From: Stromatinia cepivora
Taxonomy: Eukaryota; Ascomycota; Leotiomycetes; Helotiales; Sclerotiniaceae
DNA: 64,000 nt
Reading direction: 5' to 3'
Assembly (NCBI GenBank): GCA_014898415.1
Contig: RCTD01000002.1
Location: forward strand, 1,240,001 to 1,304,000
Under the pieces are notes generated by a model that ran no database searches, was not told the origin of the DNA, and worked only from the letters and a program-made list of their open reading frames with translations. Shown here in pieces: positions 36,857-48,578 of this stretch. The position numbers were made by a program, and so were the translations under genes. Within the stretch, counting starts at the first letter, position 1. Every line of letters starts with the position of its first letter.

Positions 36857-37732
36857 TGCTATTCGTTTGCCCGAAAGAAATGTGCTCAGTCTCGATAATT
36901 TTCATACGTCGTCATAAAAAGTCATGATATATAAAGATTACAAACTTCCGTACAAAAGATTAGGGGAGTGCACGAATAATGTACTCTCAGCCGCTCTCTG
37001 AGTGTCGATTGATAACTATTGGCAGCTACGCGAGTCCTGGACAACAATGCATGGCGGCCTTTAATCAATGTGGTGGGTCATTTCAGATTAAAAGATAGAA
37101 ACGTCTCACTTGAGAGCATGATCTACACTCATGCTTCTCTATACTGGCTATATTTGCTGACATCCCATGCCAACATGTTGGAAATTTCTTAGAGCTGAAT
37201 GTGTATGGTCAGTGCCTTTGATTTTCCATGATTAGTTTATCCGGCCCTTGTTCTCGCCAAAGCGGGTCTGTCGGGTAGCGAACGAATCAGAGGATGGTCC
37301 GCGAATTCGGAAAGAATTAACCAATAAATGATCTCCATTTGATCTAAGGGGCATGTTATTTTTTGGTATGAGGGCGCTTACAGAATGCTACTCTATCTAA
37401 GGTAGTAAATGACAAAATAGCATCCACTGCCCCCCCCCCCCCCAAATCCCACATTAAACTGTTTAGAGCGTTTCCGTTCCCACGGAGTACATATTGGCCC
37501 TTGAACTTTGAGTCGTGTCCAATGGATTTCAGCATCATTTAACCTGAACCTTGGCACGATAAGTTTCAAGATTTAGGGATGTAGTTTTTTTCCCACATTC
37601 TTATGAAAACTGAGCTACACATTTTCTGAACATTCTTTCTTGTATGGTAAATCTGTAATTTTCACACATATTTCTTTGATTTCATTCATAATTAAATTGC
37701 GTTTTTGCGGAAGCACTATCTAGCAAACAATT
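36857..37732. other. Divergent promoter region with a C14 homopolymer
   Basis: 876 bp between a - gene and a + gene. It contains a run of 14 C at 37430-37443. No coding frame is convincing. Confidence 0.5.
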
Positions 37733-39667
37733 ATGGCCTTCAGATGGAAGGCCTCGACACTCGTTGCTGCAATTTTCCTTCTCCTTATTATCTACCAAAG
37801 ACCCGCGCTTAAACGCTACCAAGAATCATATGATCGGACACAACCCATAGTTCAGTCGGCTCCAAATGAGGGAGGAAACAAATTTCGATGGTCCGAGGTC
37901 CCACACAGTTTTCCTGTTACCGATTTCATACCTCTTCCAACAAACCCCGCCACAACCATACCGAGAATTCAACATCAATTCGGAAAAGAATCGCAAGCCG
38001 AAAAATCAGTGAGACTAGCTAGACTTGAGGCTGTCAAAAGCAATTTTACACATGCCTGGAATGGCTATGTTAGCCATGCGTGGTTGAAAGATGAGGTAAT
38101 GCCTCTGTCGGGAGGATCAATGGATCCGTTCGGCGGGTGGGCTGCAAGCTTGGTCGACACTCTTGGTCGGTAACACAGCTCAGATCTTCATGCCTCTCTA
38201 CTAAACCTTTCTCCAGATACACTTTGGATCATGGGTATGCATTCAGAATTCAAAGCAGCCGTCGAAGCGATTCAAGCAATTGACTTCAGTACTTGCGCTC
38301 TTGAGCAAATTAATGTTTTTGAAACCACTATTAGATACTTGGGCGGCTTTCTCTCCGCTTATGAGTTAAGTGGAGAAAAGTATCCAATCCTACTCCAAAA
38401 AGCGGCAGAGATGGGAGAAATGCTGTACAAGTCATTTGATACACCCAATCACTTACCTATTTTGCGATGGTACTACCATATTGCTGCCACTGGAGTCAAA
38501 CAGGAAGCAGATGATAATGTTCTCGAATCTGAGATTGGCTCATTGACGTTGGAATTCACACGCCTTGGCCAGATTACAGGTGATCCACGATTCTACGATG
38601 CAGTGCAACGTATTATGAATATTTTTGACGAGCAGCAACCCACATCGAAATTGCCCGGAATGTGGCCAGTCATCGTGAATGCGAAAGACAAAAACTTTGT
38701 GGACTATTGGGGTTTTACTATTGGCGGTATGGCTGATTCATTGTATGAGTATTTGCCAAAGGTGAGCTTTCACCATATTCGATGACAGCCAACAAGTACA
38801 TGCTAATATTTAAAAGCAACATTTATTACTTGGGGGCGCGACTCAACAATATCGGAGAATGTATGAGTACGCAATGATTGCGATGAGACGCAATATATTC
38901 TTCCGACCGATGACAAAGAATGGTGAGGATGTTCGTTTGCCAGGTAACGTAGATAGTGATGGTAAAACACTGGTCACAGAACTCAAGACTCAAGGAGAAG
39001 CGCAACATCTTGGTTGTTTCGCAGGAGGAATGGTTGCCATTGGCGCAAAGATATTTGAAAACGAAAAAGACTTGGAATTGGCCAGAAAGCTCACTGAAGG
39101 ATGTTTGTGGGCTTATGAAAACATGCCACTTGGGATCATGGCTGAAAAGATGCACATGGTTCCATGCGAAAACGAAAATTATTGTCCTTGGGACGAGCAA
39201 AAATGGCTGGAGGGGATTGACAAGGATACTGAAGGCAATGAGACTGTTCATGAAAAGATACAGCAGCACCGACTCATACCTGGAGTCACCAAATTCGATG
39301 ATGGTCGCTATGTTCTTAGGCAAGTATTCCGCAAATTGTCACTTTGGCAAAGTATCTAACTCTCAATAGGCCTGAAGCAATTGAGTCCGTCTTTATACTT
39401 TATCGCATCACTGGAGACCCCACGTTGCGAGATCGGGCTTGGAAAATGTTCAACAATATTATCAAGCATACAATCACCGATATTGCGCATGCTGCTCTGG
39501 ACGACTGTACCGTCTCAAAAAATCCCCCTAAGGCTGATAGAATGGAGTCTTTTTGGATGGCTGAAACTCTTAAATACTTCTACCTCATTTTTGCCGATCC
39601 AGATTTGATCAGCTTAGATGAGTATGTGCTCAACACTGAAGCACATCCTCTAAAGAGGCCTAAATAG
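37733..39667 (+). CDS. GH47 alpha-1,2-mannosidase, Golgi/ER type II membrane protein
   Basis: Trims terminal alpha-1,2-mannose from N-glycans in the early secretory path. Four exons: 37733-38165, 38217-38761, 38817-39319, 39370-39667; introns 51, 55 and 50 bp; 592 aa. A membrane anchor near residues 8-22 (STLVAAIFLLLIIYQ) with a short basic cytosolic end makes it type II. GH47 marks: NGYVSHAWLKDEVMPLSGG, FGGWAASLVDTLDTLWIMG (joined across intron 1), RPEAIESVFILYRITGD, and ESFWMAETLKYFYLIF near the end. Intron 1 has an unusual GTCGGT donor; the third intron is a GC-AG intron (AG/GCAAGT ... CAATAG), required by frame and by conservation of RPEAIES. Confidence 0.93.
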
Positions 39668-39987
39668 TTATTATGGCATTAAGTATTGTTTTTTGAATGT
39701 CAAAATTGTTTAGGGTATCACTCAGCCACAAGTATTCTGCCAACTTTCGTATTACAATGTTGCATAGAAATGTTTAATAGTGTTAATTGTATTCGAATAT
39801 TATTCAAATTTCCTTCACTGCCATGAAAATAATCGGATAATCCCGCGCCTCATTTCTACTCCACTTCTGCCTCTTAATATTCCCCTTGAGATTTTGCCCC
39901 AGTGATGTAAATGGTGTTCGAACTTCGAAGGTACTACAAACCTTCTGTCCGAGACTTTGACTTCTCAGCCTTTCTCTCAGTCGGCAA

Positions 39988-40818
39988 TTAAAACCCCATC
40001 ACCTCTCTCCACTGGGCAAAATATTTCAAAGATAGACTCGCAATAACGAGGTCCTTCACCTCCGCACTCGATCTAATTGCCAGGAACTTCCACATAAAAA
40101 ACATGCGTTCAGTGTACTCCTCAGGAGTTGCATCATCCATCGAATCAAGCAGTTCTTGGATAGCCTCCTTCATTTCCATCTCATACATAAATCGTCCTTT
40201 ATTGTATGGGTGTGGATATTGAAAATCCTTCGGCATGTGTTTAGACCAGCACTGACTGTATAATTCGTAATTGCGGTACCTATGCTTGAGATCTCTGCAA
40301 TTCCTTTCGTCGCTATAGTACGGACGACGAAGAAATCGACCATAATATTGATAAAGATAGAGGATTTCACCATCCGGTGCGGGCTGACACACGCGTGTCA
40401 CTACTCTATATATATAGTCCTTTGGCTTATATACTCTCAGGATCTACGCGTATTTTAAAAGGTTTAAATGCACGTTTTCGGCGCTGGAAGAATCAAGGTG
40501 AGGTGTAACACCTGCGTTGCAAAGACTGATAGGTTGCGGATGCACGTCTTTGAATATTTTATACATGCGGGGACACGCGAGTGCGATGGAGATATGGGAA
40601 ACTGGGAGAAATTGCATGATTCTCAGGAGAATCTCTGTAGGTAACTTCTCGAGTGGTGAATCTAGTGGCATCTTATTAGCTATTGTCAATCAACATCTTA
40701 CAGATTACTAGGTACCTGATTGTTTTGAGGCTCTAGGTCTAGATGCACGAGGAATGCCACCCTTGCTATCATCTTCCTGGGACTCGGACTGTTGAACTGT
40801 TGATGTCAGGGCACCCAT
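39988..40818 (-). pseudogene. F-box-like family copy 3, in-frame TAG or tiny intron
   Basis: Exons 40818-40716 and 40679-39988 around a short 36-bp phase-1 intron. The F-box-like core is LEKLPTEILLRIMQFLP and ISIALACPRMYKIFKDVHPQ; the C end is YFAQWREVMGF, as in the family. At 40446-40444 a TAG interrupts the frame (KYA-stop-ILRVYKPKDYIY); the same frame continues to 39988, and a Trp would fit the family there, so a single TGG-to-TAG change is likely. Alternatively a 42-nt intron from GTAGAT to TATATAG would remove the stop in frame, but its donor and branch site are poor. Intact length would be 264 codons. Confidence 0.6.
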
Positions 40819-41654
40819 TGTGTAACAAGTATGATGGGGATCTGGGGTTATGATGTTGATGTCGTTCAGTGCTTGCGAGAATGCTGGGAGATGGTCGCAA
40901 TGAGATTGAAGGGAATATAAAAACACTATGTTATTCTTTGAGTAATCTTCGAATCTTATGATTGTGATGATATTTCATCAAAGTAGATGAAGGAGAAAGA
41001 TAGTTGGGAGATAAACTCTATAAATGGATAGAACTTCATGTACGCTAAAACGGCAGATATTTCTGAATCACAACTGATAATTCAGGCTTATGAATTTATC
41101 ACCGTACCGTTACCTTATTAATCCATTACGGTATTTCTTTTACTTTATTTCCATCACCGTACAGGTATTGGGGCCGTAGTTAGTACTATCGATGAAACAA
41201 CTGAGAAGGATTTGCAGGGAGTTTATTGGCATTAGTAAGCTTTGCCTTACATTTTCAGAACGGTCGGTTTGCTAATCGCACTATCTAAATAGTTAAGATG
41301 GATGGGAGGATGATAGATCCAATAGGCCTCACTGATGTCCTGCTTTGAATCTTCCAATCTTTTCTTATATCTGTTCAATTTCTTGATAACCAGTCGTTTG
41401 ATACATCAATAATTTGATGCTAATCACGCGTATCGGAACTGATACAATACCATTGCTAACTTCAGTCACTCGCAAACCTGGCCGCCGCACCAGGACGGTG
41501 GAGGCTCATCAGCTGAATTGCAAAACTACGAGTTAGCACGGCTTAAAATCTGGCAGAACAGATAGCATATTGACCGATTGATGGTATTTTGAGCTTTTTA
41601 ATGGATTGAGACGCGCTTTGTGACTGGTTAGATACTTCGTGAAAAACATCTTGG
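40819..41654. other. Spacer before the first MITE-A copy
   Basis: About 840 bp, no gene. Contains short ACCGTACC/CCGTTACC repeats near 41100-41165. Confidence 0.4.
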
Positions 41655-42089
41655 TGTCCAATCAGGGCTGGGCACCCGTACCCTACCCGGGGTATTTGAT
41701 CTCTTTGGGGTGGTTATCCTACCTTGTAAAGGTTTTATAGGATGGTTATCTGGAAATATTGTTGGGTGTTAGGGTATTGTAGGGTAAATATCATATGATC
41801 GTTTTATAGTATCATCCAAAGTTGAAATCATCGGATAATTATAATATAGGCTAATTATGTGATACAGAATTATATGATCGAATTTCTAAATCATGTGATC
41901 AAGATCAATATTATATTTTCATCTAATATATAATTTTATGTGTTATATATTTATGGGTATTATGATATTCGGAGCATTTTATAGAATGGTTATTCTATCC
42001 CGTCGAGCTTCAACAGGGTGACTTTTCGGCCGGTTTTACCCCGGGTTACCCCGGGTATACCCTACCCTTTGCTCAGCCCTGTGTCCAAT
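41655..42089. mobile_element. hAT-like MITE family A, copy 1, with 8-bp target duplication
   Basis: Element 41663-42081 (419 bp), inverted ends CAGGGCTGGGCA and TGCTCAGCCCTG, 8-bp duplication TGTCCAAT at 41655-41662 and 42082-42089. The inner ends are GC rich (TACCCTACCCGGGG at the left, CCGGGTTACCCCGGG at the right) and the core is AT rich. CAGGG...TG ends plus 8-bp duplications are typical of hAT. It matches 48166-48570 in opposite orientation. No coding capacity. Confidence 0.93.
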
Positions 42090-44171
42090 TAGTCATCCAC
42101 TAGTCTAGGATGTCATGACATAACATCAATACTGTTGCATATTAGCAGTCGCTGCAAATAAAAACAGAATTCCGTCTAAAATCAAATAAAAGGTGATCCA
42201 ATAGCAGGTTCCCCTTTGTATATTTCACGATCCGCGAGCAATTTCTGTCGTCATTGACACTTCTGAAAAAAATGGGATAATGGAAAAAAGGAAGGGAGAT
42301 TCAAATGTAGAACTCAGGCTCGGCGGTTAGGCTTTCTATGATTAAATCAAACGGGATAATCTTGCTGATACATAGATTAACGATGATACACAGTTTGATG
42401 TACACAGCAGACAGATTCTGCTTTCCGAGCCTAGCACAAACATTACTGGGGTTGGGGTTGTCTGAATATCACTTGCTAGTGCAATAAGATTCATTTCTTC
42501 CTCGGAGAAAGAGAAGAACTGGCCTTTGCCAAACCGGTCAATGTAAGAGTTATGGTCATCACTCACTGCACATTAAGCGAAATCACACTAAAATTAATGA
42601 TTTTTCAATTTTTCAGATCTTTATTATATATATAAAATATTACAATAATCTATTAAAATTTGTATTTATATAGAGATAATCAATCAAAATTTATTAAAAA
42701 TTAAATAGAATAGTTTATTTATTTTTGTTTTGAAACTATATATTTATAGTTAAAAAAGTAAAAAAGTAAAAAAAAATGGTTTATTTTATATTGGAAAAAT
42801 ATTATATATTCGAAATTTTGAAAATTTTCAATTTTAAATTGATATAACTTTTGAACAAAATTTGTAAAAATTAAAATATATAATCTTTTATAATTCATTT
42901 ATATTTAATTATTATATTTCAAAATTTTAGTTATTTTCATTTGATATTGAAAAAGTTATTTTATATCTAACTTTGTGTAAGAAAATATGGTTTTTGCAGG
43001 GATTCTGTCACGAAATGATTGGGTGTGCGATGAGCAATAGCTATAACTCTTATATGACAATGGGCCTAGCATCTCGAAAGTTTACACTAGCAAGAATAAA
43101 TCAAATTCAAAATCTATGCTTTATACAGAAAGCTAGGCAGAATATATTCTCCAAATGACGAAGGAGCGAGGAATTGATGAGGAGCGCATTACTTGGCTAA
43201 CAGCACGCAGAGTCCAGACAGCAAGTCTTGTCTTCTCTCGAGACCATCCAGGCGAAATACTGCATACGTCAAAATGTTGTAAAGGTCTAACTTTGATGTT
43301 AAATAAAGCTATGATAATAATATTTTATCATCGCCAATCCATTAGATGAATATCTATGTATTATGAGTCCAGCTGCTCGGTGGTTAAGTGTTATGGAAGC
43401 CAATTTCGGATTCTCAATTTATCTCACTTCAATGTTGAAGAGGTGAAGTTATCAGGCAGTATGGCTTGAAGCTTGTTTTTGTCTGTAAGGACGGACCTCA
43501 ATTATCAAGCAGCGTATGATTTAGATCAACTTTTCTGTAGTTGCAAGTCAGAGTGTGTAGCAGTCACTGGTCAGGATTAGCAGATTAGATATAAGTTTTC
43601 GATGCTTGAAAGGTTTCAATATTTGAATATAATTCAATGTTTCAAATAATTTGAAATTCCTAATTGGTTTTAATATTTCAGAAATCATGCGTATTTGAAT
43701 ATCATTCAATAATCAAATGATCCAAAATATTTCAATTAGATTCTACAATTCAAAAGCTCTGCATTGTTGGACTGCATTTCAGACTATTAGATACCTTGCG
43801 CAAGGTTTTGCTTCGCAACGGTATCGTTTTGTTATTTGTTGATACGCTATTGATATGGATTATGACCTCGGCCTTAGCAGATTCTGAAGTGCAAAGCTTT
43901 CTTTGGGAAGGGAACTACGGAGTGAAACAAGATTATCTAGGTCGAATCGATTGAAGGTTTTGACTGCAGAGGCTTGCGTTTATCGAAAGATGCAATTATC
44001 TGGCCCATTACTTTTTTCCTTTTGTCCATTATTCTCCGTTCAGTTTGCAGTTTTAAAATCAATTGTATGGTATGAAATTGAGCATGCCCCCACTCGACAT
44101 TTTGAGCTATCAGAGGACAATATTTCTTTGCTTTAAAGTAACATGTCATTCTTGACCAATTATCGGTACAA
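42090..44171. other. AT-rich spacer with a possible inverted-repeat structure
   Basis: 2.1 kb. 42580-42960 is very AT rich (runs of A/T, TATATATA) and is flanked by two partly similar, oppositely oriented stretches: the reverse complement of about 42530-42575 and + 43020-43065 share ATAACTCTTA and nearby GTGC/GATGA blocks. 43610-43760 has several AATATTTGAAT-like inverted units. No gene is supported; frames at 42342-42566 (-) and 42973-43158 (+) are short and unrecognised. Confidence 0.4.
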
Positions 44172-45057
44172 TCAGAAATCCACCATCTCAATCCACTCGC
44201 CAAAAGGAACCAACAAGTTATCCGCAATGAGACACTCCAATCTTTCACGCCAAGGAAAGCGGCGCGATCTTTTTACCTTAACCTCAAGAAGTGAAGCTGG
44301 TTTATCCATTGTAGCAACGACGCGCTCCAACATCTCCATGACGGCATTATTCCATCCATCCTCCCCAAGATTATGAGGATACTCCAAAGGTATGTCAGTT
44401 AGGCGAAGGAAAACAACATTATAGATGTCGTGGTCGACATATCTTTGCTTCAACTTCTGCAAAGCTTCGATATTCTCGGGTCCATGGAAGTTGGTAGGAC
44501 CATAAACTTCGCGGGAGAGAAAGCGACCAAAAAAAAGGGAGCTAGCGAGTTTTTCTAAGTCTAATGAAACTTTGAGGCGGTCGTAATAAATATATCGTGA
44601 AGCAGGGTACCACAAATTGAAACCTAATTGGTCCAAAATGCCCGCATTACCATGCAGGTCCTCACGAAGGTAAGTCATATTACAAGTGAAGGGTGTATTT
44701 ATTGAGATAAGACTGCGTATGACCACGTTGAGGTTGATAGGTTGAGGGAAGGTGCGCTTATAGACGTGATAGATTCGAGAGCCTGTGAGGGCGAGAAGAA
44801 TGGCTGAGCCTGGATTGAGCCAATGCAGGAGGAGCTCTACTAATAGCTCTGTAGGTAAGCTTTCAATGCACTTCCTCCGAAGGCTGAGAGCTAAAGAGTT
44901 CATACACATATATTAGTCAAGTTCCTTCTGGCTTAACTCTGCTATCAAAATTGCAGATATATTACTTACAGAAAGAGTCTAGCATGATGGAATGACCGCC
45001 CGACGTAACACCACCAGAACTCATTCCTGGCTCCAATACATATCTTCTGGGAGTCAT
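44172..45057 (-). CDS. F-box-like protein, lineage-specific family, copy 4
   Basis: Two exons, 45057-44970 and 44890-44172, with a 79-bp phase-1 intron (GTAAGT ... TTTAG); 268 aa. Exon 1 is MTPRRYVLEPGMSSGGVTSG, low complexity. Exon 2 has the F-box-like core IESLPTELLVELLLHWL and ILLALTGSRIYHVYKRTFPQ, with Gly where other copies have Cys. The middle motif is LGFNLWYPASRYIYYDR. The end is PFGEWIEMVDF, the family signature. An alternative start at 44909 would drop exon 1 and read intron sequence. Function unknown. Confidence 0.75.
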
Positions 45058-46786
45058 TCTTTTTTTAATAAATTGGACACTATAGCATCCCTAAAAGGGA
45101 CCCTTTTGTCGATCAGGTAATTCTTGCAAACATTGTTTCTCCTAAAGTTTTTCGTTCCATCAGTAACAGGTCTTCTTCCACATTTAGGAATATTACCAGG
45201 GGCACCAACCACATGTTGAAATTGGGCTTTAAAGCAGAATTTGTAGTTGTAAATGTAAATGTAAATGTAAATGTAAATGTAAATGTAAATGTAAATGTAA
45301 ATGTAAATGTAAATGTAAATGTAAATGTAAATGTAAATGTAAATGTAAATGTAAATGTAGTTGCAAAAATCAAGAAACAAGAAGCAAAGCAAAGACTGAG
45401 ATGTAACAAACTAGCTTGAATTCACTAAAATGGCTGAGGTCGGATCTATCAGGGGATCACCCGAAGGTGCAAATCTGTCTAGACATAAGCGAGCAACTTG
45501 GGCCACAAGAGGTTAGTGGTCCTCAATCAACAGTCAACAGTCGACATATGCTTAGGATTTACTGAACTGTTCTGATTTGATTTCGGGCCAAATGCTGGAC
45601 ATTTTTGGAATAATATGTTTTTTATGATCTATCCATTGTTATGCTTGTGAAAATGGCCATGTTTCAGTGAAGTTGGGAGTAAGCGAGAATCATATTCTTT
45701 CATGTCTTGATGGATTAGAGAGTATTATCCATTCATTGGTCTGTAAAATCCTTTTCCTGTTTCAATAATATTGCTGCTATGGATTTATTTTGTCAAAATT
45801 ACATGGTTAATATCAACTAGATAAAAGCATCAAAAATTTCAAGATTAGCGAAGAATAAATACAGAGACAACTATGAGTTGCGATGGACCTGGTCTCAATG
45901 CCCGTGAATATTTCACTAACGTTCATGTACTACTCATTGCTAGAAGAATTGTAAGATCAAACCATTGATAAGCAACACCTAAAGCTTAAACTATAGTAGA
46001 AACAGCGCTTCGAGTTACTAAAGGCCTACTCACATGAAGATAACATTAGAAAGAAAGTGGTGTTTGGGGATAGCACTAAATACTATGAATGATAAAACGC
46101 AAGGCCTAGCACAATTGAGTAGACAGAAAAGCGAGAAAAAAAATGTAAATTGGTTCCTAACACCATTATGCCGAATTTTTGTATCTCATTTGCATCCCGC
46201 CCTTTGTACCACATTCCCAGTTCCTTAATACGCCCCATATTATGACCACTCCATCAGATTATAATTAGGATGCCACTTACCAATACTAAATAAAGCTCAA
46301 TATTATCTGTTCCTGTTCCTGCAACCGCTTTCTTTCTCGCCTCAATCCCTCAATGTCCAACCATCCGGCTATGCTCCCTTTTACTCCATTGAATTCCACA
46401 TTCAGCTATGAATCTGAACATATATTCTGGTTTCTTGTTGTGGTGGACAGCGAGGATGTGTTGCATCTCATCAATCCATTCTTGTCCGTCCATATTAAAA
46501 GGGGAAGGATGTTGTGGAATTTTGTAGGTTCGGCACCATGCTAGCCATCCCCTCTTAATGAAACTTAGTAGAAATATGCTTGTATGTGCCGTAGATCAAT
46601 TGTTTGCATTGCGACTCATCGATAGAGAGAGAAGTTTGTATTTGCCCTGTACAATTTGAACCAATTTTTCTCATTTGGCGACCATAAGGGTCAAATCACC
46701 GCATTTCCCGTTTCCCCCTATGCTTCCTTCCCTGATCACGTATATCTATATACCCCGTGTAAATAGCCAGAAATATTGATCCCTGG
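45058..46786. other. Spacer with a hexanucleotide array
   Basis: 1.7 kb between F-box-like copies 4 and 5. Apart from the hexamer array (next entry) no gene is supported; three long frames across the array (two -, one +) are translations of the repeat. Frames at 46034-46228 and 46353-46544 lack features. Confidence 0.5.
45249..45358 (+). repeat. Hexanucleotide microsatellite (GTAAAT)n, about 18 copies
   Basis: About 110 bp of near-perfect GTAAAT units. It gives open frames in several registers (Asn-Val on +, Phe-Thr or Tyr-Ile on -) that should not be read as proteins. Confidence 0.97.
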
Positions 46787-47683
46787 TCATAGCCCACTCA
46801 TATCCCTCCACTCAGAATAGGCCAGCATCATTTCTTTTGCCCAGCAGTGTCGCGCCTGTCGATCTAACTCGCATTCAATTCTTTTCGTGCTTGGAACTGA
46901 GTACAGAAATTTCACTGTCCGATGACGTGGAGTTTTTTGTGGCGCGCATCTAATGAACAGCCCGCTTGAGAGTGATCTGCAAAGTCGTCTGTCAACCGCT
47001 TCTTGATGCTCTACTCGAAGCCTTGTTTGATGCAACCAGGGTACGCGTAGGTTGAATATTCCTCCGGTCGTGGCGAAATCAAATGTGATTGGCCACCGTC
47101 TTAAGAGCTTTGATCTCCTCGAACAGCAGTTAGAATGTCGTCCGAGACAGTATCGATATCCATGGAGACCGCTCCAATCTTCTAGAAGGCGCCAAAGTGG
47201 CCGATATCGACAGCCAACCCCATGATTAGCGGCGTTATTACATGGGCCAACTTCCTTCATCGGGCCAGTATTAATTGGGCAAAGACAGATAAGATCCTCC
47301 ATATGTACCCACACGATATCATTGCAGAAGAGAAGATAAAAGCGATGACAAGTCAACGCCAGCGGTACTTTGTTTTGGCATCCACAGCGGCCCAATTCAT
47401 TCCCAATCCGACTGATTATCTCCGTTGGCAATCTGGCTAGACGGGCTTTGTTAGGTTGTAATTGAAATCCTAGAGGTTTCTTTTAGTATGGCAGAGGTAA
47501 GTTGAAATCAACTCGAAACTTACGTGCTTTTGGCTTAGGTTTCGTACTACTCATTCTTAGGTCATGTCCATGTATCTTTGTCAAGAAAGCCGCTTGCTGG
47601 TCGAAAGACATCAAGGCAAGTCTTTCGTCATGGATTGTTTGTTCATCGGGCGGTGCCTTCTTGGTTTCCCTCCGTCTAGTCAT
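46787..47683 (-). CDS. F-box-like protein, lineage-specific family, copy 5
   Basis: Two exons, 47683-47524 and 47445-46787, with a 78-bp phase-1 intron (GTAAGT ... ACAAAG); 272 aa. Exon 1 (MTRRRETKKAPPDEQTIHDE ... KPKPKA) is long, basic and charged. Exon 2 has ARLPTEIISRIGNELG and KVPLALTCHRFYLLF, the F-box-like core, then LWRLLEDWSGLHGYRY, the family middle motif, and ends AYSEWRDMSGL. It is Cys rich (about 13 Cys, e.g. CLGRHSNCCSRRS), unlike the other copies. The F-box-like helices are the clearest of the set. Confidence 0.77.
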
Positions 47684-48157
47684 ATCTAACAAAATCGAAT
47701 GAGTGGTTTGAAAGAGTAGTTGATGGTTGAGCTCTGTGCAGAACTCAAGATGTTCTTGTATGAAAAATTGTGGGTTGATGTGACAGTTGGGGTACGAAAA
47801 TTTGGCTTGAATGCACTATTTAAGGCCAGTACAAACTGTATCATAAAGATGCGGAACACTGAACCATTGAACGAATGTCTGCCTCACTACTGCAGTTATA
47901 TATCTATACAGCAGTCATCACCAGCGGCTAGATATGTTCGTTATCATACTGGTTATTCCCACAAGTTGATAGATGTTGAAATTAGAGGTGAATTGATAGA
48001 CGCTCTCCCTGAACGAGCTTTACAATCATCTACAAGCTCACAAATACGTGTATGACATTCGCTGATGTCAAATTGTATAGTCGAAGAGATAGAAAGCTAA
48101 ATAATGGCATTCTAGTAATACCTTCAAAGGCCGACTAAAATCGTTTCCAAATCCAGG
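47684..48157. other. Spacer before the second MITE-A copy
   Basis: Nothing supported. The 111-codon + frame at 47720-48055 has no family features and begins in the promoter of copy 5. Confidence 0.4.
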
Positions 48158-48578
48158 CTCAGAAACAGGGTTGGGCAAAAGGTGGGGTATACCCGGGGTA
48201 ACCTGGGGTAAACCCGGCCGAAAAGCTACTCTGTTGAAGCTCTGTAGGGTAGGTAATCATCCTATAAAATACTTTAGGTGTTATGGTATTTGTAGGTAAA
48301 TATCATATGCGAAGTATATGATATTATATTTTGAATGAAGGTAATATATTATATAATATTTATATTATGTGATATTTGTGTTATATAATATCATATAATA
48401 TCTGATTGTTTAGGAATAACTTCACTTTGGATGATTATATGATTTTTACTTTACGGTATTTTGACATTTGGTAATATTGCTGGATAATTATTTTAAAAAA
48501 TCTTTATAGGATAAGATCATCATTTTGTAGAGGCCAAATACCCCGGGTAGGGTACGAGTGCCCATGCCTGCTCAGAAA
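48158..48578. mobile_element. hAT-like MITE family A, copy 2 (inverted), with 8-bp target duplication
   Basis: Element 48166-48570 (405 bp), ends CAGGGTTGGGCA and TGCCCATGCCTG, 8-bp duplication CTCAGAAA at 48158-48165 and 48571-48578. The reverse complement of its right end (GGCACTCGTACCCTACCCGG) matches the left end of copy 1, so the two copies are in opposite orientation. The AT-rich core is more diverged and rich in ATATAATAT-like runs. Confidence 0.93.

Noticed and set aside
45054..45419. Three long frames on both strands across 45249-45358
   Set aside because: They translate the (GTAAAT)n array; dipeptide repeats such as Tyr-Ile or Asn-Val are artefacts.
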